Part shown: positions 44,859-53,695 of the stretch, in pieces
Layout of the letters: the number at the start of each line of letters is the position of its first letter
Numbering within the stretch: the stretch's first letter is position 1
Assembly: GCF_900177245.1 (NCBI RefSeq)
Contig: NZ_FXBM01000002.1
Span: forward strand, 496,001-560,000
Reading direction: 5' to 3'
DNA: 64,000 nucleotides
DNA from: Rathayibacter oskolensis
GTDB taxonomy: Bacteria; Actinomycetota; Actinomycetes; Actinomycetales; Microbacteriaceae
Translations under genes and position numbers: made by a program
The notes under the pieces: generated by a model
What the model was told of the DNA's origin: nothing
The model's database searches: none
What the model saw: the letters and a program-made list of their open reading frames with translations, nothing else

Positions 44859-45176
44859 CGAAGACTCCTCTCTCCTCGTCGAGTGGCCCGTCCCCGGACG
44901 CCTCCCGACCATGATCCGTCCGCCGGGCTGCGGCGCCTTCCGTCAGGTGACGTACCCCTTCTTCGAGATCGCGTCGCACGACCGACCGGTGGTTCTCCTC
45001 TCTACCGCGCCACCCAGTCAGCCCTGTACGGTGAGCGGCACCCCGCCTCGATGCGGGTCGATCAGCGTCGGTGACGACGGCAGCAGGCGTGCAGCCGGCG
45101 CGTTCGATTCGGCCGCAGTTCCGAGCCGTCTCGACGGCGATCAGCCGCCTGCGGCGCCGCTGGAGGGAGAAGGCCG
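44859..45176. other. Divergent intergenic region, nothing recognised
   Basis: 318 bp between two divergent starts. It should hold the promoters of both genes. No convincing -35/-10 pair, operator or RNA structure was found. Confidence 0.3.
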
Positions 45177-45881
45177 ATGGGATTCTGGAGCAGTCTTTTC
45201 AGACCGCGTGAGGAGTCAGCTGCTGAGAAGGTCGGCTCGAGAGTGGACACGTTCTCTCGCTGGCACGACCCCGTCCTCGACGAGGCGTCCGGCCCGTGGG
45301 AGTCGCGTCTTCGACAGTTCGCGAGACGATGCGCGAACCGACTCCTCGAAGACGGGCAACCCCTCTGGAACTCGGCTCATCGACACAACGGACAGGATTC
45401 GTACAGAGACGCCTTCTGGGTGGTGTCGGTCGATGTCGATCGCGCAGACCGCTCACGTCTCGAGATGAAGATGGTCCAGGACACGTCGAGTGCCGCTCGA
45501 GGAGACTTCTCGGGTCGCATCCAGGGGCACGCTCTTCTCCTCACGCCCTCGGGAACACTGGTGTCCTCGGTCACCGAGATGTGGTTTCCCAAGAACGGTG
45601 ATCACGCCCCCGGAGATCTCAGCTCGACGTTCACCCACTTCTCCACCGACCTGCTGGCAAGCTCGCCCTGGGGGCCTCGCAACATCGGGCGGTGGAAGCG
45701 GATCCCGGATCTCAGGGTGTATGGCGCGACTCAGTCGAGTCGGCGATCGGAGTTCCGCGGCGGCTATCCCGCCGGCGCCTGGAACGAGGATCCCGGCAGA
45801 GGAACGTCGATGTGCGTGAAGAAGTACACGGAGACCAGGGCGACCCTGTGGCCGCGGTACTTCGGTGACTACTACGGCTGA
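45177..45881 (+). CDS. Hypothetical protein (234 aa)
   Basis: 234 residues, cytoplasmic (no signal, no helices). GGAGGGAGAAGG precedes the ATG. Features: a basic/acidic N-terminus (MGFWSSLFRPREE), a conserved-looking middle (DAFWVVSVDVDRADRSRLEM, TEMWFPKNGD), and a C-terminus rich in aromatic and Arg residues (RFGD-like, TLWPRYFGDYYG). Codon use is looser and GC content lower than in neighbours by eye, suggesting recent acquisition. Not recognised as any known family. Confidence 0.7.
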   Translation: MGFWSSLFRPREESAAEKVGSRVDTFSRWHDPVLDEASGPWESRLRQFARRCANRLLEDGQPLWNSAHRHNGQDSYRDAFWVVSVDVDRADRSRLEMKMVQDTSSAARGDFSGRIQGHALLLTPSGTLVSSVTEMWFPKNGDHAPGDLSSTFTHFSTDLLASSPWGPRNIGRWKRIPDLRVYGATQSSRRSEFRGGYPAGAWNEDPGRGTSMCVKKYTETRATLWPRYFGDYYG

Positions 45882-45982
45882 TTCCCGCGCAGGCGGATGC
45901 CGCATCCACGGAGAGCGACGATCCGGCGCTCTCGGCCGTGCCCGCGCGGGACGCATCGGGCGGGCGCCCCGCGCGGAAGGGC

Positions 45983-46636
45983 TCAGGCGGCCAGACGGCG
46001 AGCGGCGAGCGTGCGACCGTGCTCCACGGCGCGCTTCTCGGCGAGGGCCTTGAGCTCGTCGGCGATCTCGGTGAACTGGTCCATCGCGGGGTTCACCCCG
46101 ACGAGGGTGAACTCGCGGGTGACCACCTCGACGTCGAGCTGCCAGACGTCCTCGAGGATGCGGCGCATCCATCCGGTCGCGTGGTCCCACCCCTCGCGCG
46201 GGGTCCCGGCCGCGTAGTTGCCGCCCTGGACGGTCACGAGGACCGCCGGCTTGCCCGCGATCGAGGCCGGCGTGCCGGGAGCCAGGCGCGGGTCGGTGAG
46301 CACGAGATCGATGTAGGTCTTGAAGTGCTGCGAGACGCCGTAGTTGTAGAGCGGCACGGCGAAGAGCAGCGCGTCGGCTCCCTCCAGCTCGTCGGTCAGC
46401 GTCGCCGCGAGGGCCGCCGCGGCCAGCTGCCCGGGGGTGCGCGCGTCGGGCGGTGTCATCGAACCCGCGACCGCCTCCGACCACGAGGTCGACGGGAGGG
46501 GGTCGGCGCCGAGGTGGCGGCGGACGATCTCGGCATCGGGGTGAGCGGTTCGCCACTCGCTCTCGACGATGTCTCCGAGAGCACGGCTCGTGGAGCCCTC
46601 GATGCGGATGCTGGCGTCTAGACGGAACAGGGACAT
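45983..46636 (-). CDS. azoR: FMN-dependent NADH-azoreductase
   Basis: 217 residues of the flavodoxin-like AzoR family: FRLDASIRIEGSTSRALGD (FMN phosphate loop SxxxSxS type), PLYNYGVSQHFKTYIDLVL, and VQGGNYAAGTPREGWDH (FMN/NADH site). Reduces quinones or azo compounds with NADH (family knowledge). Start ATG 46636 follows GAAGGAG. Divergent from an HxlR-type regulator with GTTAC repeats in the shared region, as in known quinone/thiol-stress systems (YodB-like logic). Confidence 0.9.
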   Translation of the reverse strand: MSLFRLDASIRIEGSTSRALGDIVESEWRTAHPDAEIVRRHLGADPLPSTSWSEAVAGSMTPPDARTPGQLAAAALAATLTDELEGADALLFAVPLYNYGVSQHFKTYIDLVLTDPRLAPGTPASIAGKPAVLVTVQGGNYAAGTPREGWDHATGWMRRILEDVWQLDVEVVTREFTLVGVNPAMDQFTEIADELKALAEKRAVEHGRTLAARRLAA

Positions 46637-46727
46637 TCTTCTCCTTCAGAGAACCCGGATCGGACGAACCGGCGCGTACCCGGGCCGGCCTCCGCGGAGC
46701 ACGTCCGGATCGGCCGCCCGGCCTTTG

Positions 46728-46742
46728 GTTACGATCGGTAAC
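46728..46742. promoter_or_regulatory. GTTAC-N5-GTAAC operator
   Basis: Perfect inverted repeat GTTAC-GATCG-GTAAC, 86 bp upstream of the azoR start. A lone GTTAC half-site lies at 46761-46765. Confidence 0.65.
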
Positions 46743-46780
46743 TCTGTACGCTGGCTTCCTGTTACCGCAAACGAGCCCCT

Positions 46781-46796
46781 GTTACCCGGCGGTAAC
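46781..46796. promoter_or_regulatory. GTTAC-N6-GTAAC operator
   Basis: Inverted repeat GTTAC-CCGGCG-GTAAC immediately ahead of the ribosome site of the HxlR-type gene (ATG 46810). It fits autoregulation. Confidence 0.65.
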
Positions 46797-46809
46797 GCAA
46801 GGAGGACCG

Positions 46810-47250
46810 ATGCCGTCGGACACGGGAACCAAGACCCTGGAGGAGCGCCTCGGCGAGTCCATGCCCTCGATGCGCGAGCTGTGCACGGGCGACTCGCCCG
46901 AGGTCTTCCGGTCGCTGATGTCGCGCATCGGGGACAAGTGGACCCTCCTGGTCATCGGCGTCCTCGGCACCGATCGCCAGCGCTTCACAGAGGTCGCCGA
47001 GCTGATCCCCGGGATCTCCCGCCGGATGCTCACCGTCACCCTGCGCGCCCTCGAGCGGGACGGCCTGGTGACCCGCACCGTCTACGCCGAGGTCCCTCCG
47101 CGCGTCGAGTACGAGGTCACCCCGCTCGGGCGCTCGCTGCAGTGCGTGGCAGCCTCCGTCGGCGAGTGGGTCGGCGAGCACCAGCAGGCGATCGCCGATC
47201 ACCGCCGCCGGTTCGACGCCGCGGCCGGCTCCGACCCCGTCGACGCCTGA
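46810..47250 (+). CDS. HxlR/MarR-like winged-helix regulator
   Basis: 146 residues from ATG 46810 (after AAGGAGG). HxlR core: GDKWTLLVIGVLGTDRQRFTEVAELIPGISRRMLTVTLRALERDGLV and the wing EVPPRVEYEVTPLG. One Cys at about 27 (LCTGDSP) could be the redox sensor, as in YodB/HypR (inference). Divergent from azoR, two GTTAC-type operators lie between. It probably represses azoR and itself until oxidised. Confidence 0.9.
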   Translation: MPSDTGTKTLEERLGESMPSMRELCTGDSPEVFRSLMSRIGDKWTLLVIGVLGTDRQRFTEVAELIPGISRRMLTVTLRALERDGLVTRTVYAEVPPRVEYEVTPLGRSLQCVAASVGEWVGEHQQAIADHRRRFDAAAGSDPVDA

Positions 47251-47300
47251 CCCCGGCGCCCGGGTCCGCGGGCATCCGGAGCGATCGCGACGGCCGCGCG

Positions 47301-48563
47301 CTACGCGCGACCCTGGAGGATCAGGTTCCAGTACACCCACGGCAGCACGTAGCGGTCGGCGAGGTAGGTGAGGCGGCGCTCCTTCGCGAGTCCCTTCCAG
47401 AACGGCACGGTCGGCTTCGGGCGGTAGCGGTCGTCGAACTCGGCGAAGACCACCGTCCAGCGGGAGACGACGAAGGGGCACACCGAGTAGCCGTTGTAGG
47501 TCTGGGGCAGCGGCCTGCCCTTGCGCGCGGAGACGAGGTTCTTCGCGAGGGTCGTGGTCTGCTGGCGGAGTGCGCCGCCGGACTTCGAGTTGGTGGTGGC
47601 GGCCGCGTCGCCGAGCGCCCACACGTCGGGGTACCGGGGGTGACGGAGCGTCAGGGGGTCGACCTCGACGAAGCCGTCCGGGTCGCCGTCGACCCCGAGA
47701 TCCGAGCCGGCGAGCCAGTCCGGAGCCGACTGCGGAGGCACGGCGTGCAGCACGTCGTACGAGAGCACCTCGCGCTGGTCGGCCTCCGCGCGCGAGGTCC
47801 TGTCGGGACCGAGGAGGGCCGTGCTGCGGTCGCGCCCCGCGATGACGATCGTCCGCTCTGCCGCGTCGACCTCGACGAGCTCGCGGTTGTAGCGGACGTC
47901 GATGCCGTACTCGCGGACCTTGCGCTCGAGCTCGCCGTCGATCAGCGGCATCCCGAAGAGCGTGGGTGTGGGCACCACGAGCACGACGTGGATGTCGGCG
48001 AGTACCCCCGTCTGACGCCAGTAGTCGCACGCCAGGTACATCGGCTTCTGAGATGCTCCCGAGCAGGTCCCCGGGCCGCTGGGCTGGGTGAAGACGACCG
48101 TGCCGGAGCGGACGTCGCGCAGCACGCTCGACGCCTTGCGGGCGTAGTCGAACTCGTAGTTCGAGACGCCGACGGGCGACTCCATCGCCTCGACGAGCCC
48201 CGGGACCGACGACCAGTCCTTCTGGATGCCGGGGCACACGACGAGCTGCCCGTAGCCGATCGTCCGGCCCGACGCGAGGGTGACGGTCTTCGCCTCGGGA
48301 TCGATGCTCCCGGCGCGGTCCTTGATCCAGGTGACGCCCTTCGGGGTCACGGACCCCTGCGGCCGGGTCGCCTTCGAGGCCGGAGCCGTCCCGCCGGCGA
48401 TGTGCGAGAACATCGGCTGGTAGAGATGCGTCTCCCGCGGCTCGATCACCGCGACGTCCGAGATCCCGTAGCGGCGCAGGCGCCCCGCGACCGAGAGCCC
48501 CGCGTTCCCGCCCCCCACGATCACGACGTCGTGTGCCTCGAAACCAGCGCCGGTAGCAGTCAT
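47301..48563 (-). CDS. Sulfide:quinone oxidoreductase-like flavoprotein
   Basis: 420 residues. FAD site VVIVGGGNAGLSVAGRL (about 13-29), Cys167 in GPGTCSGASQK and Cys362 in GYSVCPFVVS as in type II SQR, second FAD motif in VWALGDAAAT (about 315-324) and a C-terminal amphipathic region (YWNLILQG) for membrane contact. Oxidises sulfide and passes electrons to quinone (family knowledge). It converges with the HxlR gene. No persulfide dioxygenase or rhodanese is nearby, so a role in sulfide detoxification is only likely by family. Confidence 0.88.
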   Translation of the reverse strand: MTATGAGFEAHDVVIVGGGNAGLSVAGRLRRYGISDVAVIEPRETHLYQPMFSHIAGGTAPASKATRPQGSVTPKGVTWIKDRAGSIDPEAKTVTLASGRTIGYGQLVVCPGIQKDWSSVPGLVEAMESPVGVSNYEFDYARKASSVLRDVRSGTVVFTQPSGPGTCSGASQKPMYLACDYWRQTGVLADIHVVLVVPTPTLFGMPLIDGELERKVREYGIDVRYNRELVEVDAAERTIVIAGRDRSTALLGPDRTSRAEADQREVLSYDVLHAVPPQSAPDWLAGSDLGVDGDPDGFVEVDPLTLRHPRYPDVWALGDAAATTNSKSGGALRQQTTTLAKNLVSARKGRPLPQTYNGYSVCPFVVSRWTVVFAEFDDRYRPKPTVPFWKGLAKERRLTYLADRYVLPWVYWNLILQGRA

Positions 48564-48644
48564 CCGTCAACCCTAGGGCGCGCGATTCCGATCGATCGGA
48601 ACGGACGGACGACTACCGCCGCGGCCCGTGAAGCGGTAGGCGCA

Positions 48645-49769
48645 TCAGCTCGCCTTCAGGGCCTCGCGCAGGCTGACCCGCGATCCCATGCGCAGCAGCG
48701 AGTTCGTGTAGATGGTGCTCGCCACCGCCATCACCGCGCCGGTCGCGGCGACGAGGAGCGCGAGGGAGACCAGCGGCTCCCACCACTCCGCCTCACCGAA
48801 GAACAGGCGCACGGGCATCGCGACGGGGGCGCTGAAGGGGACGTACGACAGGATCGTCATGATGAGCGCGTTGTCGCCGAAGAACACGACTCCGAAGTAG
48901 GGGACCATCACGAGCATCATCGCGGGGGTCATCACCGAGCCCGTGTCCTCCTGCCGCGACACCAGTGCGGCACCGGCGGCGAAGACGCTGGCCACCAGGA
49001 CGAAGCCGAAGACGAAGAACACCACGAACCAGATCAGCGGCGCCGACAGCAGATCCAGCAGCTCGGTCTGACCCGTGATCGCCAGCCCGAGCGCCGACGC
49101 GGCCGCGATCGCCGCGGCCGTGCCGACTCCGATCACCGAGTTGCCGAGGATCTTGCCGGCCAGCAGTGCGCGCGCGGGGACAGCGGCGAGCAGGATCTCG
49201 ACGATGCGCGACTGCTTCTCCTGCACCGTGTTCTGCATGATCGTCGCGCCCGAGCCGATCACGGCGAGCATGAAGACGAGCCCGAACGCCAGTCCGATGA
49301 GGGTGCGCAGACCGGAGGGGGTCTCGGAGGGATCGAGGAGCTCGACCGCGGGACTGACCGAGAGGGCCGAGACCAGGCCCTCAGGGGCCTCGTCGAGGGC
49401 GACGAGCGAGAAGCCGATCGCCGAGTCGTCGGGGACGAGCGCCGCATCGACCGATCCGGAGCGGACCAGCTCCTCCGCCTCACCCCGGGTCGCGACGTCG
49501 GTGACGTCGAGAGCGTCGGAGTCGGCGACGGCGGCGGTCACGGAGCCGACGACCGCCACCGGGGTCGCCTCGGCCGCGCGGTTCCCGAGCACGCTCGAGA
49601 GCACGATCCCGCCGATGACCAGCGCGAGCGTGATCACCGTCGAGATGAGGAAGGCCTTCGAGCGGACCTGCGAGAGGATCTCGCGCTCGGCGACCAGGAG
49701 CGTCGCGCCCCAGGTGCCCAGGCGGGCGTCGCCCGCGCTGCCGGTCGTCGTGCTGCTGCTGCTGCTCAT
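48645..49769 (-). CDS. ABC-2 type permease (NatB-like)
   Basis: 374 residues from ATG 49769, which overlaps the stop of the ATPase gene by one base (TGATG). One N-terminal helix (FLISTVITLALVIGGIVLSSV), a long outside loop (about 60-165), and about five helices in the C-terminal half with the GATIMQNTVQEKQSRIVEILLAAV amphipathic region. This is the ABC2_membrane_3 (NatB-like) layout. Pairs with the preceding ATPase. With the kinase and regulator upstream it looks like a stress-induced export or resistance system. Confidence 0.88.
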   Translation of the reverse strand: MSSSSSTTTGSAGDARLGTWGATLLVAEREILSQVRSKAFLISTVITLALVIGGIVLSSVLGNRAAEATPVAVVGSVTAAVADSDALDVTDVATRGEAEELVRSGSVDAALVPDDSAIGFSLVALDEAPEGLVSALSVSPAVELLDPSETPSGLRTLIGLAFGLVFMLAVIGSGATIMQNTVQEKQSRIVEILLAAVPARALLAGKILGNSVIGVGTAAAIAAASALGLAITGQTELLDLLSAPLIWFVVFFVFGFVLVASVFAAGAALVSRQEDTGSVMTPAMMLVMVPYFGVVFFGDNALIMTILSYVPFSAPVAMPVRLFFGEAEWWEPLVSLALLVAATGAVMAVASTIYTNSLLRMGSRVSLREALKAS

Positions 49770-50689
49770 CAGGCTGCCGTCACCTTCTCGTCGGCGCCCG
49801 AGGGCGCGGTCACCACGATGTCGCGGAAGATCTCGCCGAGCGTCGGCCGCACCGGCCGGAACACCGACACCGTTCCCCGCTCGACCGCCGAGCGGAGCAC
49901 GACGTCGGCGGCCGCGGGGTCGGCGTGGAACAGCGCGGTCGTGCCGGCGAGCTCCTCGACCTCGACCCCCGGTACGCCGCGGACCCAGCCCACGTCCGCG
50001 CTCGTCTCGAGCGCCCACCGGTCGCCCGCGTACTGCTCGCGGAGATCCTCCCGCGAGCCCGCCGCCTTCACCCGGCCGCCCGCGATGATCACGAGGTCGT
50101 CGCAGAGGCGCTCGACCACGTCGAGCTGGTGGGAGGAGAACAGCACCGGGATCCCGCGCGCCGCGTGCTCGGCGATGACCGCGACGACCTCGTCGACGGC
50201 GAGCGGATCGAGGCCCGAGAAGGGCTCGTCCATGATCAGGACGTCGGGGTCGTGCACGAGCGCCGCCGCCACCTGCACGCGCTGCTGGTTGCCGAGCGAC
50301 AGCGCCTCGAGCTTGTCGCGCCGGCGCTCGAGGAGGCCGAGGCGCTCGAGCAGGTCGTCCGCGCGCTGCACGGCGGTGGCCTTGTCGATGCCGTGGAGCC
50401 GGGCGAGGTAGGCCAGCTGCTCGCCGATCTCCATCTTCGGGTAGAGGCCCCGCTCCTCCGGCATGTAGCCGAAGCCGTGGAGTGCGGCCTGGCCGACGGG
50501 CGCGCCGTCGAGCGTCACCGTGCCGGAGTCCGGCCGCAGGACGCCCAGGATCATCCGCATCGTCGTGGTCTTGCCGGCCCCGTTGCCGCCGACGAAGCCG
50601 GTGAGGCGCCCCCGACCCACATCGAAGCTGACGTCGTCGACGGCGCGATGGCTGCCGAAGCTGCGACTGATGTTCTGCACGCTGAGCAT
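49769..50689 (-). CDS. ABC transporter ATPase (NatA/CcmA-like)
   Basis: 306 residues from ATG 50689 (after GAGGAGG; a frame to 50722 adds 11 residues and is not needed). Walker A GGNGAGKTT (about 35-43), Q-loop GYMPEERGLYP, signature LSLGNQQRVQVAAAL (a variant of LSGGQ), Walker B LIMDEPFSGLD and His in FSSHQLD. The C-terminal 80 residues form a DUF4162-type domain found in this subfamily. Pairs with the permease through TGATG coupling. Confidence 0.91.
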   Translation of the reverse strand: MLSVQNISRSFGSHRAVDDVSFDVGRGRLTGFVGGNGAGKTTTMRMILGVLRPDSGTVTLDGAPVGQAALHGFGYMPEERGLYPKMEIGEQLAYLARLHGIDKATAVQRADDLLERLGLLERRRDKLEALSLGNQQRVQVAAALVHDPDVLIMDEPFSGLDPLAVDEVVAVIAEHAARGIPVLFSSHQLDVVERLCDDLVIIAGGRVKAAGSREDLREQYAGDRWALETSADVGWVRGVPGVEVEELAGTTALFHADPAAADVVLRSAVERGTVSVFRPVRPTLGEIFRDIVVTAPSGADEKVTAA

Positions 50690-50806
50690 GTAGACCTCCT
50701 CGGTCCGGGTTGACGTCTCCACGCTACGAGCGGGACGCGCCCACCGCTTCCGGCCCGGGGGTGACGTCGCCCCTCCGTCTCGAGGCGGAGTCCTGCGACG
50801 GAGGCG

Positions 50807-51472
50807 TCAGTCGACGAGGCCCGACCGGTAGGCGTAGGCGACGGCCTGCACCCGGTCGCGGAGCGACAGCTTCAGGAGCACGTTCGAGACGTGCGTCTTC
50901 ACGGTCGCGCGACCGACGACCAGCCGCTCGGCGATCTCGTCGTTCGACAGCCCCTGCGCCATCAGCCGGAGGACCTCCGTCTCGCGCCTGGTCAGCTGAT
51001 CGGGCACCGCTCCCGTCGGCACGGCCGACGGCCGGGACCTGTCGAGGGCGACGGCCCGCTCGATGACCGCGCGGGTCAGCTCGGGCGCGAGCAGAGCCTC
51101 CCCGGCGGCGATCGCCCGCACGCCGTAGACGAGCTGCTCGGGAGGGGAGTTCTTCAGGAGGAATCCGCTCGCTCCGGCGTCCAGCGCCGCCAGCAGGTAG
51201 TCCTCGCGCTCGAAGGTGGTCAGCATGAGCACCCGGGCGGTCTCGGCGGGGTCGGCCAGCATCCGCCGCGTCGCCTCGAGTCCGCCGATCCCCGGCATCT
51301 CGACGTCCATGCAGACGACGTCCGGGCGGGTCCTCGCGACGACCAGCAGAGCCTCCTCGCCGCTCGAGGCCTCACCCACGACGTCGATGCCGGCCTGCGC
51401 CGACAGGATGGTGCTGATCCCCTGCCGCATCAGGGCGTGATCGTCGACGAGGACGACCCGGACGTCGCTCAT
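50807..51472 (-). CDS. NarL/LuxR-type response regulator
   Basis: 221 residues from ATG 51472 (ATGA overlap with the kinase). Receiver domain with acidic pocket VVLVDDHALMR, phospho-acceptor Asp in CMDVEMPG (about 54), LTTFE and FLLKN; then the LuxR HTH LTRRETEVLRLMAQGLSNDEIAERLVV (about 153-205). Partner of the kinase in the same operon. It probably controls the downstream ABC transporter, 117 bp away, and its own operon. Confidence 0.93.
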   Translation of the reverse strand: MSDVRVVLVDDHALMRQGISTILSAQAGIDVVGEASSGEEALLVVARTRPDVVCMDVEMPGIGGLEATRRMLADPAETARVLMLTTFEREDYLLAALDAGASGFLLKNSPPEQLVYGVRAIAAGEALLAPELTRAVIERAVALDRSRPSAVPTGAVPDQLTRRETEVLRLMAQGLSNDEIAERLVVGRATVKTHVSNVLLKLSLRDRVQAVAYAYRSGLVD

Positions 51473-52737
51473 ACCCGGACCCCCAGGGGCACGGACACTC
51501 GGACGACCCACCCGGACCCCGAGCGCGCCGCCGCCTCGAACGTGCCGTCGAGGGTCGCCGCGCGCTCGCGCATCCCGACGAGGCCGAGGCCGCCGCTGCG
51601 CTGACGCGGGCCGGGGCGGCCGAGCCCGTCGTCGGCCACCTCGAGCTCGACCGCGTCGTCGTCGTACCGCACGGTCACGCTCGCCCGGGTGCCGGGGCCG
51701 GCGTGCTTGAGCACGTTGGTCAGCGACTCCTGAGCGATGCGGTAGAGGTTCAGCCCCACGAGCGGAGGCACGTCGAACGGCTCGCCCACCCGCTCGAGCG
51801 AGACCCGCAGCCCCGCCGAGACGGCGTCCTCGACCAGGGCTTCGAGGGAGTCGAGGCCGAGGGAGGCGGTGACCGGCCCGATCGCGGACTCCTCGTCGCG
51901 GAGGGTCCCGAGGAGCTGGTAGAGCTCGCCGACCGCTGCCCGCGAGGTGGCCTCCAGCGCCTCCAGCTGCTGCTGCGCGCGCCCCGGATCGGTGCCGAGC
52001 AGCGTCCGCGCCGCCGCGGCCTGGACGCCCATCAGCGACACGTGGTGGGCGACCGCGTCGTGCAGCTCGCGGGCGATGCGCAGGCGCTCGATCGTGATCG
52101 CCTGCCGGGCGACCTTCGACTGCTCGTCCTCGAGCTGCCGCGTGCGGTACTCGGTCAGGGCCCGCTGGCGCGCCGACGACCAGGCGTGGTCGCCGAACCA
52201 CCAGGCGCCGGCGAAGTAGAGCAGGTTGATCAGGACCTGCTGCAGCATGTAGGCGGCGACCGGGGTGAGGGCGCCGATGCCCTCGCCGTCGAAGTCGAGA
52301 TCCTGCGTGCTCGCGCGGAAGAAGGTGATCATCAGCCAGACGCCCATCACGGCGACCAGCACGCCGCGCGCCCAGCCGGCCCGCGACCGGTTCGGGTCCC
52401 ACGCCCCCACGCTGTACAGCGCCATGAAGAGGGCGATGTTGGTGATGGTGGCCTCGGGCACGCTCAGCTCTCCGGCCAGCACGAACGCGGCGCCCGTGAC
52501 GGCGAGGACGGCCCCGGGCTGCACGCGACGGAACGCGAGCGGGAGCGTCACGAGCGCGAGGAGGCCGATGCTGAGGACGGGCTCCGCGGGATCCGGCCAC
52601 AGGCCGATCGCCCGGCCGAGCACGAGCGAGAGGATGCCGGCTCCGAAGAGGGCGGCGGCGGTCGCGGCGTCGACCCGCCGCTGATCGGCGCTCGCCGGAG
52701 ACCGCTGCCACGCGCGCGAATCAGGATCCACTGTCAT
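51469..52737 (-). CDS. Sensor histidine kinase (HisKA_3 family)
   Basis: 422 residues. Five or six N-terminal membrane helices (about 25-180), then the HisKA_3 motif IARELHDAVAHHVSLMGVQ with phospho-accepting His (about 233), and the ATPase domain with NLYRIAQESLTNVLKH, VADDGLGRPG and GGLGLVGMRERA. No large external loop is seen between helices, as in intramembrane-sensing kinases for envelope stress. Its stop overlaps the regulator start. First gene of the four-gene operon. Confidence 0.93.
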   Translation of the reverse strand: MTVDPDSRAWQRSPASADQRRVDAATAAALFGAGILSLVLGRAIGLWPDPAEPVLSIGLLALVTLPLAFRRVQPGAVLAVTGAAFVLAGELSVPEATITNIALFMALYSVGAWDPNRSRAGWARGVLVAVMGVWLMITFFRASTQDLDFDGEGIGALTPVAAYMLQQVLINLLYFAGAWWFGDHAWSSARQRALTEYRTRQLEDEQSKVARQAITIERLRIARELHDAVAHHVSLMGVQAAAARTLLGTDPGRAQQQLEALEATSRAAVGELYQLLGTLRDEESAIGPVTASLGLDSLEALVEDAVSAGLRVSLERVGEPFDVPPLVGLNLYRIAQESLTNVLKHAGPGTRASVTVRYDDDAVELEVADDGLGRPGPRQRSGGLGLVGMRERAATLDGTFEAAARSGSGWVVRVSVPLGVRV

Positions 52738-52792
52738 CTCCCGCCCAATCTAGCCGCGGGGCGGTGACGCCGGACCAGGATGCGGCGGGCGG

Positions 52793-53617
52793 TCAGAGGC
52801 GGGCGAGCATCACGCGGGCGAGGAGGAAGACCCCGTACATGATCAGCCCCACGCCGATGAGCGCGAGCACGATCGTGCCGTAGGGCGGCACGGCGAGGAA
52901 CCGGAGGGCGCCGTCGAGGCCTGTGGCGCTGTCGGCGTCGCCGGTGAACGCCGCGGTGATGAAGATGCCGCCGGCGATGCCGATCGCGACTCCCTTCGCC
53001 ACGTAGCCGGTGGTGCCGAGGGTCGTGACCACGCGGCCGCGACGGCCGTGGGGCACCCGGATCAGCTTCCGGAAGCCGCGCCGGATCCCGATCGCGACGA
53101 AGCCGATGCCGGTGCCGAGCACGATCGCGCCGGTCAGGCCGAGGACGATCACACCCGTCGTGCTGGCGACCAGCTCCTGATTGACGGTCCTGATGGTCTG
53201 CGAGGAGCTCGTCGAGCCGCCCAGGGCGAAGACGAGAGCGGTCGCGGCGAGTGTGAGCGAGGCGAGCCCCTTGCCCGCTTCGACGACGCGGCGCCCCCAG
53301 CGGGTCGTGCGGCTCGTGCTGTCCGACCGGCCGCCGAGGGTGAGCTGCCAGAGGCCGAGGGCGAGCACGGCGCTGAACGCGAGCCAGGCGGCGGAGCTCC
53401 CGAGGGGTGCGCTCGTGAGTCCCGCGATCGCACCGGAGGGGTCCGCCTCCGCCGTCGACGTGTCGCCGAGCGCGAGCCGGATCGCGATCGCGCCGATGAC
53501 GAGGTGCAGCAGACCGTTGACGGCGAAGCCGAGTCGCGCGAAGCGGCGGAACCGCCGGACCCGCGAGCGCGGCTGCGGGATCGGCAGGCTGTCCGTCGAC
53601 ACACTCCACTGTCTCAC
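52793..53617 (-). CDS. DUF1206 membrane protein
   Basis: 274 residues from GTG 53617 (a GTG at 53602 is also possible; GGAGC supports 53617). Three repeats of a two-helix unit, each with a conserved opening (RRFARLGFAVNGLLHLVIG, VVEAGKGLASLTLAATAL and VTTLGTTGYVAKGVAIGIAG), the hallmark of DUF1206. Six transmembrane segments. Function unknown. Stands alone downstream of the HEAT-like gene in divergent orientation. Confidence 0.8.
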   Translation of the reverse strand: MRQWSVSTDSLPIPQPRSRVRRFRRFARLGFAVNGLLHLVIGAIAIRLALGDTSTAEADPSGAIAGLTSAPLGSSAAWLAFSAVLALGLWQLTLGGRSDSTSRTTRWGRRVVEAGKGLASLTLAATALVFALGGSTSSSQTIRTVNQELVASTTGVIVLGLTGAIVLGTGIGFVAIGIRRGFRKLIRVPHGRRGRVVTTLGTTGYVAKGVAIGIAGGIFITAAFTGDADSATGLDGALRFLAVPPYGTIVLALIGVGLIMYGVFLLARVMLARL

Positions 53618-53695
53618 GGCGCGCTCCGGCGCCCGCGCGCATCCTGAGGCGCTCCGTCGTCGCGGGCCGCACCCCCGAGTAGCCTGGTGAGCCTC

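Noticed and set aside
46569..50411. A 1280-codon plus-strand open frame.
   Set aside because: Antisense shadow of the SQR and ABC genes created by GC-rich third positions. Low-complexity Arg-rich translation, no motif.
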